A stretch of 64,000 nt of DNA, taken from UBA2210 sp036825195 (GTDB lineage: Bacteria; Desulfobacterota; Syntrophia; Syntrophales; UBA2210). Below, in pieces: positions 38,988 through 48,338 of the stretch; within the stretch, counting starts at the first letter, position 1, and each line of letters begins with the position of its first letter. The translations under genes and the position numbers were made by a program. Under the pieces are notes generated by a model. It was given only the letters and a program-made list of their open reading frames with translations, did no database searches and was not told the DNA's origin. Location of the stretch: assembly GCA_036825195.1 (NCBI GenBank), contig DAISYQ010000002.1, positions 124,001 to 188,000 on the forward strand, read 5' to 3'.

Positions 38988-40106
38988 TCATACAATGGGT
39001 CTCTCGTAGATGCGATAGGTCTTGTATCGCTCGGCGAAGAGAGCCTGGAGTGCCCCGATCATCTTTGTATTCGTTTCCACAACCAGAGAACAGTCCGACT
39101 CTGTGTAGCCAAGCCGAGTCCCTTCTTCGATGGTCTTCAGATAAAAAACGTCATCAATCTTACGCCCGCGGTACTCCGGAAGCACGCCCATGATTATGGT
39201 GCGAAGTTTCTTTGTTTGCTTTGCCTTCTTCAGGAACTGCCAGAGGCGCCAGGGATACATCCTCCCGTTCAAGACCTTCATGGCTGGGTTCACATCCGGG
39301 ACGGATATAATAAAGCCGATAGTTTTACCGTCTTTCTCCGCAAAGATGGTAAGTTCGGGTATGACGACCATCTTGAGCTCCTCATAGAGTGCGTCCATCT
39401 GTTGATCGGTAAGCGGCAGGTGCCCCCAGTTACCTTCCCAGGCTATGTTGAAGATCTGCTGCACCTCTTGTAGGCGCCTCTTCATCTCGCGCTTGTCGAG
39501 GATCTTGAACTCGACATCCATATCCTTCATTATGTTTTTCTTGATATCCTCAAGGTAGGGTGCATAGGTATCGATCTTTTTCACAAGAAAACAATACCAG
39601 TCAATACACTTGGTGAATCCCGCAAGTTCCGCCAGGTCTTTATAATAAGGGGCATAGTGGAAAAGACCTATCGTAGGCATCATGTCGAGTCCTTCTACCT
39701 CGAATCCCACAGAGTCGTAGACGGAAAAACTCTGGGGGCCGTTCATGACTTCCTTGCCCTTGCCCTTGAGCCAGATTGAGGCGGTATCGAAGAGTGCGTG
39801 AGCAACCTCTGGATCGTTGATTGATTCAAAAAAACCGAAGAAACCTGTTTCCCTGTCATATTTCTTTTCGTAGAGGTGATTCACCTGTGCGGTAATACGG
39901 CCGACGGGTTCTCCGTCTTTATATGCAAGGAAAAATTCCGCCTCCCCAATCTCGGGGAAATAACTCTTCTTGCCGAACAGTTTCTTCTGTTCGCCGATGA
40001 GCGGCGGGATCCACAACGGATCGTTTTCATAGAGCTTCGCTGTCCAGGGAAGCATGATGAAATCCTTCATCATGCTCTTGTCTTCTACCTTCTTTACCTC
40101 GATCAT
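38988..40106 (-). CDS. GNAT-superfamily N-acetyltransferase-like protein
   Basis: A 372-residue protein on the minus strand; ATG 40106 is used because CGGAG lies about eight bases upstream, while an earlier TTG would abut it. The start (PWTAKLYENDPLWIPPLIGE, then FLAYKDGEPVGRI) and the later KTIGFIISVPDVN and MGVLPEYRGRKID segments match the GNAT-like family found in environmental Gram-negative bacteria. The R-G-R-x pattern near residue 320 fits acetyl-CoA binding. Substrate unknown. Confidence 0.65.
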   Translation of the reverse strand: MIEVKKVEDKSMMKDFIMLPWTAKLYENDPLWIPPLIGEQKKLFGKKSYFPEIGEAEFFLAYKDGEPVGRITAQVNHLYEKKYDRETGFFGFFESINDPEVAHALFDTASIWLKGKGKEVMNGPQSFSVYDSVGFEVEGLDMMPTIGLFHYAPYYKDLAELAGFTKCIDWYCFLVKKIDTYAPYLEDIKKNIMKDMDVEFKILDKREMKRRLQEVQQIFNIAWEGNWGHLPLTDQQMDALYEELKMVVIPELTIFAEKDGKTIGFIISVPDVNPAMKVLNGRMYPWRLWQFLKKAKQTKKLRTIIMGVLPEYRGRKIDDVFYLKTIEEGTRLGYTESDCSLVVETNTKMIGALQALFAERYKTYRIYERPIV

Positions 40107-40454
40107 AAGTATCAACTCCGGAATTCACTAAAATAAACATAATGCAACAGATCAGACGTGACAGGGTTCCCCCTTTTTCTTGGTTGCTATCCAAACGTTG
40201 GTTCTATAGCTGGTAGATTATTATGTAAATTCAATGTGTTTTTTTATGAGAGAGTATATGGAGTAACATGATTGTATGTCAAGGAGATGTTTGCTGAAAA
40301 ATCCGAATGGTAGTGTTAATCTTACCTCATTATATGGGCCGTACGCAGATCGAGTTCCCGGTTATTGAAATTCATATCGTATTTTTTTGCAGTCAGGTGA
40401 AATCAGGTGCCTTCGCGGTAATAGGGCTTTGAATGGGCACTGCGATAATATCAC
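40107..40454. other. Intergenic region, no gene seen
   Basis: About 350 bases between two minus-strand genes. No reading frame or convincing terminator is seen; it presumably holds the promoter for the GNAT gene (upstream of 40106) and the 3' end of the GGDEF gene transcript. Confidence 0.4.
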
Positions 40455-42215
40455 TCAGGTCTCTTTGTAGAGTCGGTATCGGTTTCGCCCCGCTTGCTTT
40501 GCCTGATACATGGCAATATCGACATTTTTCAGGAGAATATCTTCATCTGTTCCATTATCGGGATACAGTGCAATACCGATACTTGCCGTCACGAAGAGTT
40601 GGTGGGTGTTAATGAGGAAAGGTTTTCGGAAGCTATCAACGATCTTTTGTGCAACCTGGATCGCATCTTCTTCTCCTTTCAATACCGGAAGGAGCACCAC
40701 AAACTCGTCGCCACCGAGACGCGCAATAGTATCACCCTTTCTCAGCGTTCCGGTGAGTCGATCTGCCGTTGCCTTAAGAAGGAGGTCCCCTGCAGCATGG
40801 CCCAGGGTATCGTTCACTTCCTTAAAATTATCGAGGTCGAGCATTGTTAATCCAATCCTCTTTTTATTCCGTTTGGCTTGCGTCAGGGCAATAGTAAGGC
40901 GATCGGAAAAGAGTTTCCGATTTGGGAGGCCTGTCAGGGAATCATAATAGGCCATCTGCCTGATCTGCTCCTCCGCCTGTTTGCGGTCTGTTATATCAAC
41001 GATAGCTCCTCGTATGCCCGCCGGATTGCCATCACGGTAAATCAGTCTTGAGATGACGATGGCAGGAAAGGTAGAACCGTCTAATCTGGTTAATATGTAT
41101 TCGGTTTCTTCCGGTTGCTCACCCTTTAACAGACGTTCAATGTTTTTTCTCGATTTGGCGATGTCCTCGTCTGAAGAGAGCTTCCATGCACTAACCCCTC
41201 TTTTGAATTCCTCTTCAGTGCCTCGGAAAGTTTCATACACGGCTCGGTTGACAGAAGTCAGATTAGCTTCAAAATCCATCTCAAAAACGGGGATTGGTAA
41301 AAAATCATACATTTCACGATATCTTTTCTCGCTTTCAAGAAGTTTTTCTTCCGCCATTTTACGCTCGGTTATGTCGCGAATAATCCCCACAGCATGCCAA
41401 GCGCCCTTCATGTGTACCGCTGAAAGAGAAAGCTGCACCGGAATTTTCTTTCCATCTTTTCGGATGGCCTCCAGATCAATAGTTTTCCCGACGGCGACTC
41501 CCTGTCCTTTCTGTTGAAACAACGGGAAGGAGGTATGGTGTGCCTTGTGATAATGCGGGGGCGCGAGTAACGCGTGGAGGTTTTGGCCGATGGCTTCGGA
41601 ACTCGTGTAGCCGAGAATACGCTCAGCGGCAGGGTTCCAATATGATATTCGCCCTTCAGGATCCATCATGAGAATAGCATCCTGGGCGGAGTCAGTGATA
41701 GCCCGTATGCGCGATTCGCTCTCCCGTAACTCCTCCTCCGCCCTCTTCTCCTCGGTGATGTCAGTGGCAATTTCCATTCTAACAATTCGGCCATCGTGCC
41801 AGTGAATGGCTATGTCGTGACAGTCGTACCACCGTTGCGTAATGGTGTTTTCAAGTTCCCATATAACGCCCCCTGTCGGATTCCCGTCCGGTCCGATGAG
41901 CCGACTATTTGTGCAAAACTCACAGGGGCCTGTCTTTCTCTTCTGGAAGGTCTGCCAACAGATTGTACCCTCTATGTCCCCCCATTTCTTTTTGCCATAC
42001 CTGTTAATAAAAATGATCTCATAGGTTTCCATATCGGCCACATAGATGAGGGAATTGAAGCTGTCTAAAACTTCCAGGAGTGTCGGGTCCGGGGCCCGCA
42101 GCTTCTCTTCCACTCTCTTGCGCTTGGGTTCCGATTGTTCCAGCTCGATGATTTTCTTCTTTAAGGAGAGTATTTCTTCGATCAGTTCCTGATTGTTACC
42201 TGAGAAATCTTTCAT
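40455..42215 (-). CDS. PAS-GGDEF diguanylate cyclase
   Basis: A 586-residue protein. ATG 42215 (MKDFSGNNQE) is preferred over an upstream start, as the same MKDxSGxNQ opening occurs in the kinase at 45085. A short coiled coil leads to three PAS units (about 30-140, with a GPCEFCTN cysteine pair; 150-270; 275-395) and a GGDEF domain (about 405-580). The active-site LGGDEFVVLLP is intact, and RKGDTIAR eight residues upstream gives an inhibitory I-site. It makes cyclic di-GMP, opposing the four HD-GYP enzymes nearby. Confidence 0.88.
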   Translation of the reverse strand: MKDFSGNNQELIEEILSLKKKIIELEQSEPKRKRVEEKLRAPDPTLLEVLDSFNSLIYVADMETYEIIFINRYGKKKWGDIEGTICWQTFQKRKTGPCEFCTNSRLIGPDGNPTGGVIWELENTITQRWYDCHDIAIHWHDGRIVRMEIATDITEEKRAEEELRESESRIRAITDSAQDAILMMDPEGRISYWNPAAERILGYTSSEAIGQNLHALLAPPHYHKAHHTSFPLFQQKGQGVAVGKTIDLEAIRKDGKKIPVQLSLSAVHMKGAWHAVGIIRDITERKMAEEKLLESEKRYREMYDFLPIPVFEMDFEANLTSVNRAVYETFRGTEEEFKRGVSAWKLSSDEDIAKSRKNIERLLKGEQPEETEYILTRLDGSTFPAIVISRLIYRDGNPAGIRGAIVDITDRKQAEEQIRQMAYYDSLTGLPNRKLFSDRLTIALTQAKRNKKRIGLTMLDLDNFKEVNDTLGHAAGDLLLKATADRLTGTLRKGDTIARLGGDEFVVLLPVLKGEEDAIQVAQKIVDSFRKPFLINTHQLFVTASIGIALYPDNGTDEDILLKNVDIAMYQAKQAGRNRYRLYKET

Positions 42216-42485
42216 ATAATTATACCTGCAATCACAACGGTACCGACTTATAAGAAAGAGTGGTAACATATTGGAATATATCTGCCCGTTAAGCTATTCC
42301 AATATGACAATAGTATCGATCGCTCAAGAAACGGGAACGGGTAGTATGTTTCCAGAGTGGTAAGAAACAATAGCAGTATGCGATCGTAGCAAATATGAAA
42401 AGAGGAGTGGATGCTATACGTCAACTATGCGTACCAATTGGAGTGTAATGGACTAAACCTTTGCATTCCGTCCTCTTGCTTAATG

Positions 42486-44648
42486 TTAAAATCGGTAGCC
42501 TTTCTCCCTGAACAACCTCAGGCAGACATCCACCACATCCACATCGTACAGAATTCCCCGGCGGTCTTCAATCTCTTTCATGGCCATATCAACTCCCAAA
42601 GCTGCTCGATAGGGACGATGAGATACCATGGATTCGACTACGTCACAAACGGCGAGGATACGCGCCTCTATGAGAATATCGTCTCCTTTCAGGTTTCTCG
42701 GATAGCCTGAACCATCGATCCGTTCATGGTGCTGGTATACGATCTCTGCCAGGGGCCAGGGTGATTCCACATCTTTCAGGATCTCATAACCTTTTCTGGG
42801 ATGTTCCTTGATCAGTGAAAATTCAATGGGTGATAATTCGGTGGGCTTGGACAGGATCTCAGCAGGGATGGACAGTTTTCCGAGGTCATGAATGATACCT
42901 GCCATCCTGGTGCCCTCAATGGTATCATTGGAAAGTTTCATCTCCGTGGCAATAGCGCAGGCAAGGTCCGCACATCGAAGCTGATGGGCGGAAGTATAGG
43001 GATCTCTGGTTTCCACGGTGGAGCCTATGACCTGAATGGTTGTGCTGACGGCTTTTTTGAGACTGAGCAGGGTTTCTTGAAGTTTTTCCTCCGCCTGTTT
43101 TCGGATGGTAACGTCGTGAATAATAGAGTGGAGAAGATCCTTTTTATTTACGTTGATTTTGCTGGTGAATACATCTACGTCACGGATAGAACCATCAGCG
43201 CGTCTGTGGCGGAATTCGAAATGTACTCGTTTATCGTATCTGGCTTTCTCCAGCTCTTTTTTAACCTCTTCAGGAGGAAGGGTGTTTATCTCTTGAATTT
43301 TCATCTGTGTGAGTTGTTCATGTGACCATTTATAGAAATGTAACGCCGCCTTATTGGCATCGATGATATTCCCGGTATCTGGATCGATGATCAGCTTAAC
43401 CGCTGTATGATCTTGAAATACCTTCCTGAAAAGTTCCTCACTTTCCTGCAACGCAAGATGGGCCCGTTTACGCTCGGTAATATCGCGGAAGGTAAGAACG
43501 GAGCCGAGTAGTCGGTCATCTTCCAGAATGGGCATGAGGGAAAATTCCACCGGGAAGCTCGTCCCGTTTTTCCTCCAGAACAGATCTTCTTGATCATCAA
43601 GAACCGTCCCCTCCATGCAGGCTGTATAGATGGTGCATGCTTCTTCGTGATACCGAGAACCGTCGATCTTGGTATGGTGCCAGAGGGAATGACCATTTGC
43701 GCCGATCATTTCAGAGATCTCATATCCCAGTATTCTGGCGGCGGCCGGATTGGCAAAGGTTTGATTGCCGGCCAAATCCATCCCGACAATCCCCTCGCCG
43801 GCAGAATTAAGGATCAGTTCATTTTGTCTTTTGAGCTTGGCGATGGTTTTATGCTCACGGGTCAGTTGGACACTGTGGACAGCATTTTCCAGGATGAAAG
43901 GTAATTTGTAGAGGTAGCCTTGGTTCTTGACCAGATAGTCCGTAGCGCCAAGTTTCAGGGCCTGGACCGCCACTTCTTCATCGCCCTGTCCGGTGATCAG
44001 GACAATAGGCAAGTCCGTTCTTGATACCTGACGGAGTTCCTTGAGTATCTCAAGGGCATTCATCCCCGGGAGCCGATAGTCAAGGAGAATTACGTCAAAG
44101 GGGTGCTTGATGTGTTGATCGGAGAGAAGCTTGAACACTCCTGAAGCATTAGTTACCACATCCATAACGATATGGGGGGCAACGCCGGCCAAATGCCGCT
44201 TCGCCAGATCAGCGTCCGAGGTGTGGGGCTCGGCGTATAACACCCGTAAGGGTTGAGAAGATCGAATGGACGTTTCGCGATAGCTTGCCAATGCTTTTTC
44301 CAGGATCAGCGGCAAATATTCACGGTACCCGTCGCGCTTGATCACGTAATCCTGGGCTCCGGCCTTGAGTGCGGCTACCGCCGTTTCTTCATCCCCCTGA
44401 CCGGTAATAATGACAACTGCCATCGGGAGACCACGTCCCCGTATGTGAGTAAGTATCACCAGGCCGTCCCCATCGGGAAGACGCATATCAGAGAGTACCA
44501 GATCGTAATCGTGTTTCTTTTCCAGGGCGATAAAAGCATCGCGCTGGGTAGTGACGATATCAACGAGAAATTCGGGAGCCGATTTCTTCAATTCGCGGCG
44601 TGTCAAGTCTGCATCAAGCCGATTGTCTTCTACATAGAGGATTTTCAT
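42486..44648 (-). CDS. REC-REC-PAS-PAS-HD-GYP response regulator
   Basis: A 720-residue protein. Two receiver domains (about 1-120 and 130-255) with phosphoacceptor Asp in LVLSDMRLPD and VILLDYRLPG, two PAS domains (about 270-390 and 400-515), and an HD-GYP domain (about 525-720) with TSAHQLRCADL, IIHDLGKLSIP and HHERIDGSGYP. It overlaps the CheY-like gene upstream by four bases, which is itself overlapped by the kinase gene (45085), so the three act together: kinase, receiver, HD-GYP output. Phosphorylation presumably tunes cyclic-di-GMP hydrolysis. Confidence 0.9.
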   Translation of the reverse strand: MKILYVEDNRLDADLTRRELKKSAPEFLVDIVTTQRDAFIALEKKHDYDLVLSDMRLPDGDGLVILTHIRGRGLPMAVVIITGQGDEETAVAALKAGAQDYVIKRDGYREYLPLILEKALASYRETSIRSSQPLRVLYAEPHTSDADLAKRHLAGVAPHIVMDVVTNASGVFKLLSDQHIKHPFDVILLDYRLPGMNALEILKELRQVSRTDLPIVLITGQGDEEVAVQALKLGATDYLVKNQGYLYKLPFILENAVHSVQLTREHKTIAKLKRQNELILNSAGEGIVGMDLAGNQTFANPAAARILGYEISEMIGANGHSLWHHTKIDGSRYHEEACTIYTACMEGTVLDDQEDLFWRKNGTSFPVEFSLMPILEDDRLLGSVLTFRDITERKRAHLALQESEELFRKVFQDHTAVKLIIDPDTGNIIDANKAALHFYKWSHEQLTQMKIQEINTLPPEEVKKELEKARYDKRVHFEFRHRRADGSIRDVDVFTSKINVNKKDLLHSIIHDVTIRKQAEEKLQETLLSLKKAVSTTIQVIGSTVETRDPYTSAHQLRCADLACAIATEMKLSNDTIEGTRMAGIIHDLGKLSIPAEILSKPTELSPIEFSLIKEHPRKGYEILKDVESPWPLAEIVYQHHERIDGSGYPRNLKGDDILIEARILAVCDVVESMVSHRPYRAALGVDMAMKEIEDRRGILYDVDVVDVCLRLFREKGYRF

Positions 44649-45088
44649 GCCTTATTCCTCGGTGGCGTGTTGAGGGCCAGCCAGTAGATCTCAATATGCT
44701 CCGCTATGTTAAGAAATTTATCAAAATCGACCGGTTTCATTATATAGGAGTTGGCACCCAGGGTGTAGGCGGTTTGAATGTCCCGGTCCTCATTGGAAGA
44801 TGTTAAAACAACCACCGGTATGGTGTGAAATATATGATGGGCTTTAATCTGCCGCAGGACCTCCAGCCCATCAACTTTGGGCAGTTTGAGATCAAGGAGT
44901 ATGACGATCGGTAGCGGAGCACCTGCTTCCCAGAGAGGTAAATAGGCCAGGGCCGCTTCTCCGTCCGTAACTACTTCGATGGGATTGGCCAGCTTGCGCC
45001 GGGCAAAGGCCCGTTTAGTCAGGTCAATATCCATGGGATTGTCCTCCACGAGCAGGATAGGTCTGGTCACATCTGAGTAATTGTTCAC
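44645..45088 (-). CDS. CheY-like single receiver (Rcp1-type)
   Basis: A 147-residue receiver domain with acidic pair EDNPMD near residue 16, phosphoacceptor Asp in ILLDLKLPK near 67, Thr/Ser in LTSSNEDRD near 96, and Lys in MKPVDF near 118. The longer loop style is that of Rcp1 receivers paired with phytochrome-like kinases. It overlaps both neighbours by four bases (kinase upstream, HD-GYP regulator downstream), so it is likely the phosphate shuttle between them. Confidence 0.85.
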   Translation of the reverse strand: MNNYSDVTRPILLVEDNPMDIDLTKRAFARRKLANPIEVVTDGEAALAYLPLWEAGAPLPIVILLDLKLPKVDGLEVLRQIKAHHIFHTIPVVVLTSSNEDRDIQTAYTLGANSYIMKPVDFDKFLNIAEHIEIYWLALNTPPRNKA

Positions 45089-47907
45089 TTTGGCACCTCC
45101 AGATAAAAAGTAGCTCCCTTGCCGGGGGCGCTTTCAGCCCAAACCCGGCCACCCATTCTCTGTATTGCTTTTTGCACAATGGCCATACCGATACCCGTGC
45201 CGGGGTATTCTTCCACCGAGTGGAGTCGTTGAAAGATCTCAAAGATGCGGTCATGATAGCACATGTCGAAACCGATGCCGTTGTCCCGCACCCAGATGAG
45301 ATAGTGTTTTCCCTCCTCATCCTGCCCGCCGATCTCAATGTGCGGAGCAGGTGTCTTGTCGGTGAATTTAAGGGCATTGTCCAGCAGGTTCCGCAGGATC
45401 TGAGCCAGTCCCTCGGGGTCGGTTTTGACCACGATATCGGGCATGTCTACGATGATGCTGACGTTACGGGCATTAATCTCTTCCGTCCGTTCGGCAAGCA
45501 GGGTTTGGATTACATTAAAAGGATGTACCTCGTGTGAGGCCAGCTCGCGGCGTTCCATTCGGGAATAGGCCAGTAAATCTTCGATCAGCTGCCGCATCTG
45601 TTCGGTTGCCTGCCGAATGGTCGTCAGAAAGGTGCGGCCTTCTTCGTCCAGGCATTCGAAATGATCTTCCAGAAGCAGGCGGCTGTAACCGTCGATACCA
45701 CGCAGGGGGGCTTTGAGGTCGTGCGAGACCGAGTAGGTGAAGGTCTCCATCTGGCGGGTTTTTTCCGCCAGTTCGGCGGTACGCGTAGCGACCCGTTGCT
45801 CTAATTCGCGGTTCAATGCTTTAATCTCTTCCTCTATCTTTTTGCGATCGGTGATGTCCTGGAACGTTCCCCGCAATTTAACTACTTGTTCATCTTCTAC
45901 CACAGCTTCTCCAAACGCCTGGCACCATTTAATATTTCCTGTTGCTGTTTTCAGCGCCGCTTCAAACATCATGGGTTGCTTTGTCTCTATCAGTGTTTCC
46001 ATTGTATTCTCAATCATCTCACGATATTCGGGGAGATAAAATCCGACATGCTCATGAAGCCCCGGTATAGGATTGTCGTAGTCGATTTCGACGATATCAT
46101 ACGTGCCTTTCGTCCACGTGGCCTTTCCGGTTGCCATATCCATTTCCCATCCGCCGATCTTCGCTATAGTCCCTACTTTGTTTAATAACGCTTCACGTTC
46201 TTGTAACAATTGCTCTGCCCGCTTGCGCTCGGTGATGTCTTCATATATCCCGACCGCCCCTATAAGTTTTCCATTGTTGTCGGTAATCCTCTGGAAGATA
46301 GCCCTCAGGAATGTTTTTCTTTGACCCGTGACTGAAAGATACTCACCTTCGTAATATCCGTTTTGTCCGTCGAGAGTATCCTTGACCGCTTTAAGCATTG
46401 CCTGATCGCGAAGTCTCTCAATCATGTTGAAGCCGAGGAGTTGTTCCCTGTCGGCGCCCATGATCTGTGTAAAATTATCATTGCAATCTATAGTGATTCC
46501 ACCGGAATCGAAATGCATGATTCCCACGGGTGCATGGTTGTAGATCATGCGATACCACTCTTCGCTCTCCCGTAGTGCCGCCTCTGCCTCCCTTCGTCGG
46601 GCAATGTTTATCAGGAGGATTATATTCCCAATAATCAGAGTCGTTACAAGAATGGATGTCAGCCAGATTGTTTTCTTGTAACGATAATAAAACGGTATCT
46701 GTTCGTTTTGTATGACAACCCCTGCGGGAACAATTCTTTTCGGGATGTTAAATTTTTTGAGCTGCTGATAATCTAGGATCGGTACATTCGGACTTTTCAT
46801 TATGAAGGGGAGAGAGGAGGCAGTTTCTCCCTTCAGGATGCGCAACGCGTATTCGGCGGCTCGCTCACCCTGCGCCGTTCCTGACACCATTACTCCACCC
46901 GTAACGCCAGTGCCTAAACTTGTTTCAAACCAGAATGTGAAGACCGGAACGTTGCAACCTTCCACAATCATTCTGAAATACTCCGGTGGTGTGAAAACCC
47001 GATTATCCTTGTCTCTCCTGAACATGAAAAGGAGAACTGCGGAATCCGAAGAGAGCTCGCCAAGATGTTTTTGAAGATCAGCCGTAGTCAGATCGTCCAG
47101 TAATTCAAAGGAAGGAGTCTTATTGGTAAAAGTAGAAAGGGTGTGTTCAAACTTCCTTCGATTGGCCAGACCGGTTGCCGTTCTGTCGCTGATGACAAGG
47201 AACTTTTTTATCTTCGGCATAATGCGTAAGGCAAGTTCAATGGTCCCGTATATGTCAATATCTTCGTTAACACCGGTTATGCCGGATTGGCCATGAAGCT
47301 GCTCAATCCTGAAATCATTGACGCCACAAAACACAATCGGAACTCCGGGGAAAAGCTTGTCCCGCCGGGGCAGCAAAAAGTCCAGCGCATTATTATCTGA
47401 AAGGAGAATAACATCGAACAGGGTTCGATCGTATTTCTTTCGGTACAGATCCTCCAGATAACCGAAAGATTCTTTGGTACGGTGACGTATGGTGTCCATG
47501 TATTCGATATGCATGTCAACGACGACGCCGCTTTTTTTAAAGACGGATTCAATCCCCTCTTGTATGCCCTTTGTCCAAGCCATACTGCTCTCGTAGGAGT
47601 GCAAGATAAGAACATTTTTCACGCCGGTATCAAGGATACTGCTTGGGTTATTCGGTTGAGCGGCCGTTGGTGATGTGATGATGAAAGCAGAAACGAGAGC
47701 TGCCATAATGCACAGAATAATCAAAGGAACAGCTATCGTGTGAGGAACGATAGCGTCAAGATTCATCCATATATCGGTTTCACTAACTCTTGAGGCTTTT
47801 TCTTCGTAGGCATGTGCCGATTTAGGGGAATCCGTTCTTTCGGATCTCTGTGGTAGGAATGCACTCTCTTCGAGTAGCTTTTGATTTGCCCCGGATCGAT
47901 CTTTCAT
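45085..47907 (-). CDS. Histidine kinase with ABC-type substrate-binding sensor
   Basis: A 940-residue protein. A first membrane segment (about 57-77), then an extracytoplasmic ABC substrate-binding-like domain (about 95-400: VLILHSYESSMAWTKGI, VILLSDNNALDF), a second membrane segment (about 415-440), two PAS domains (450-565, 570-690), a HisKA domain with SHDLKAPLRG (about 715), and an ATPase domain with the N-box NLLDNALKF and G-boxes near the end. It senses a ligand outside and phosphorylates the receiver encoded downstream. AGAGGG precedes the ATG. Confidence 0.88.
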   Translation of the reverse strand: MKDRSGANQKLLEESAFLPQRSERTDSPKSAHAYEEKASRVSETDIWMNLDAIVPHTIAVPLIILCIMAALVSAFIITSPTAAQPNNPSSILDTGVKNVLILHSYESSMAWTKGIQEGIESVFKKSGVVVDMHIEYMDTIRHRTKESFGYLEDLYRKKYDRTLFDVILLSDNNALDFLLPRRDKLFPGVPIVFCGVNDFRIEQLHGQSGITGVNEDIDIYGTIELALRIMPKIKKFLVISDRTATGLANRRKFEHTLSTFTNKTPSFELLDDLTTADLQKHLGELSSDSAVLLFMFRRDKDNRVFTPPEYFRMIVEGCNVPVFTFWFETSLGTGVTGGVMVSGTAQGERAAEYALRILKGETASSLPFIMKSPNVPILDYQQLKKFNIPKRIVPAGVVIQNEQIPFYYRYKKTIWLTSILVTTLIIGNIILLINIARRREAEAALRESEEWYRMIYNHAPVGIMHFDSGGITIDCNDNFTQIMGADREQLLGFNMIERLRDQAMLKAVKDTLDGQNGYYEGEYLSVTGQRKTFLRAIFQRITDNNGKLIGAVGIYEDITERKRAEQLLQEREALLNKVGTIAKIGGWEMDMATGKATWTKGTYDIVEIDYDNPIPGLHEHVGFYLPEYREMIENTMETLIETKQPMMFEAALKTATGNIKWCQAFGEAVVEDEQVVKLRGTFQDITDRKKIEEEIKALNRELEQRVATRTAELAEKTRQMETFTYSVSHDLKAPLRGIDGYSRLLLEDHFECLDEEGRTFLTTIRQATEQMRQLIEDLLAYSRMERRELASHEVHPFNVIQTLLAERTEEINARNVSIIVDMPDIVVKTDPEGLAQILRNLLDNALKFTDKTPAPHIEIGGQDEEGKHYLIWVRDNGIGFDMCYHDRIFEIFQRLHSVEEYPGTGIGMAIVQKAIQRMGGRVWAESAPGKGATFYLEVPK

Positions 47908-48338
47908 CTGACGCCCTCTGCGATGATATACAGCGCCGCCTGAAAAGAAGATGAATAGTATATGAGAAATATTGTGTAATAAAATCTACAAGATATTCAG
48001 TATAATGTCAAATGTAATATCATCCATCAGATGCTGGTGTCCATCTGATAGGAGCCGTAGCATGTGATGATGTTATTTATTACTATTCTTTATTAAACAC
48101 CCCGCAACTTGCCGCCGGGGAGTTTCCCATTTTGTCCGTTTGCCATTCATCTGCAATGTTTTTAATGAAGATATTGTAGCGACAGGGGAAATCAAGGATA
48201 CTGAAGAATGAATAATCATGATGCGTTATGATTGAACAAAACGCCAGATGGTCAAGTGTTGTCGTTTAAACAAGGTTCACAAGTTTATAAACTTCCCTGG
48301 TGTTGTCTCAAATAGCAATGTCCTCAGAGTATCAGCTC
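47908..48338. other. Intergenic region between kinase and chemosensory cluster
   Basis: About 430 bases, AT-rich. It holds a short stem (CCCCG 48100-48104 with CGGGG 48116-48120) that on the minus strand is followed by TGTTTAAT, plausible as terminator for the long minus-strand transcript ending at 48339. The kinase promoter lies near 47930. No gene seen. Confidence 0.5.
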
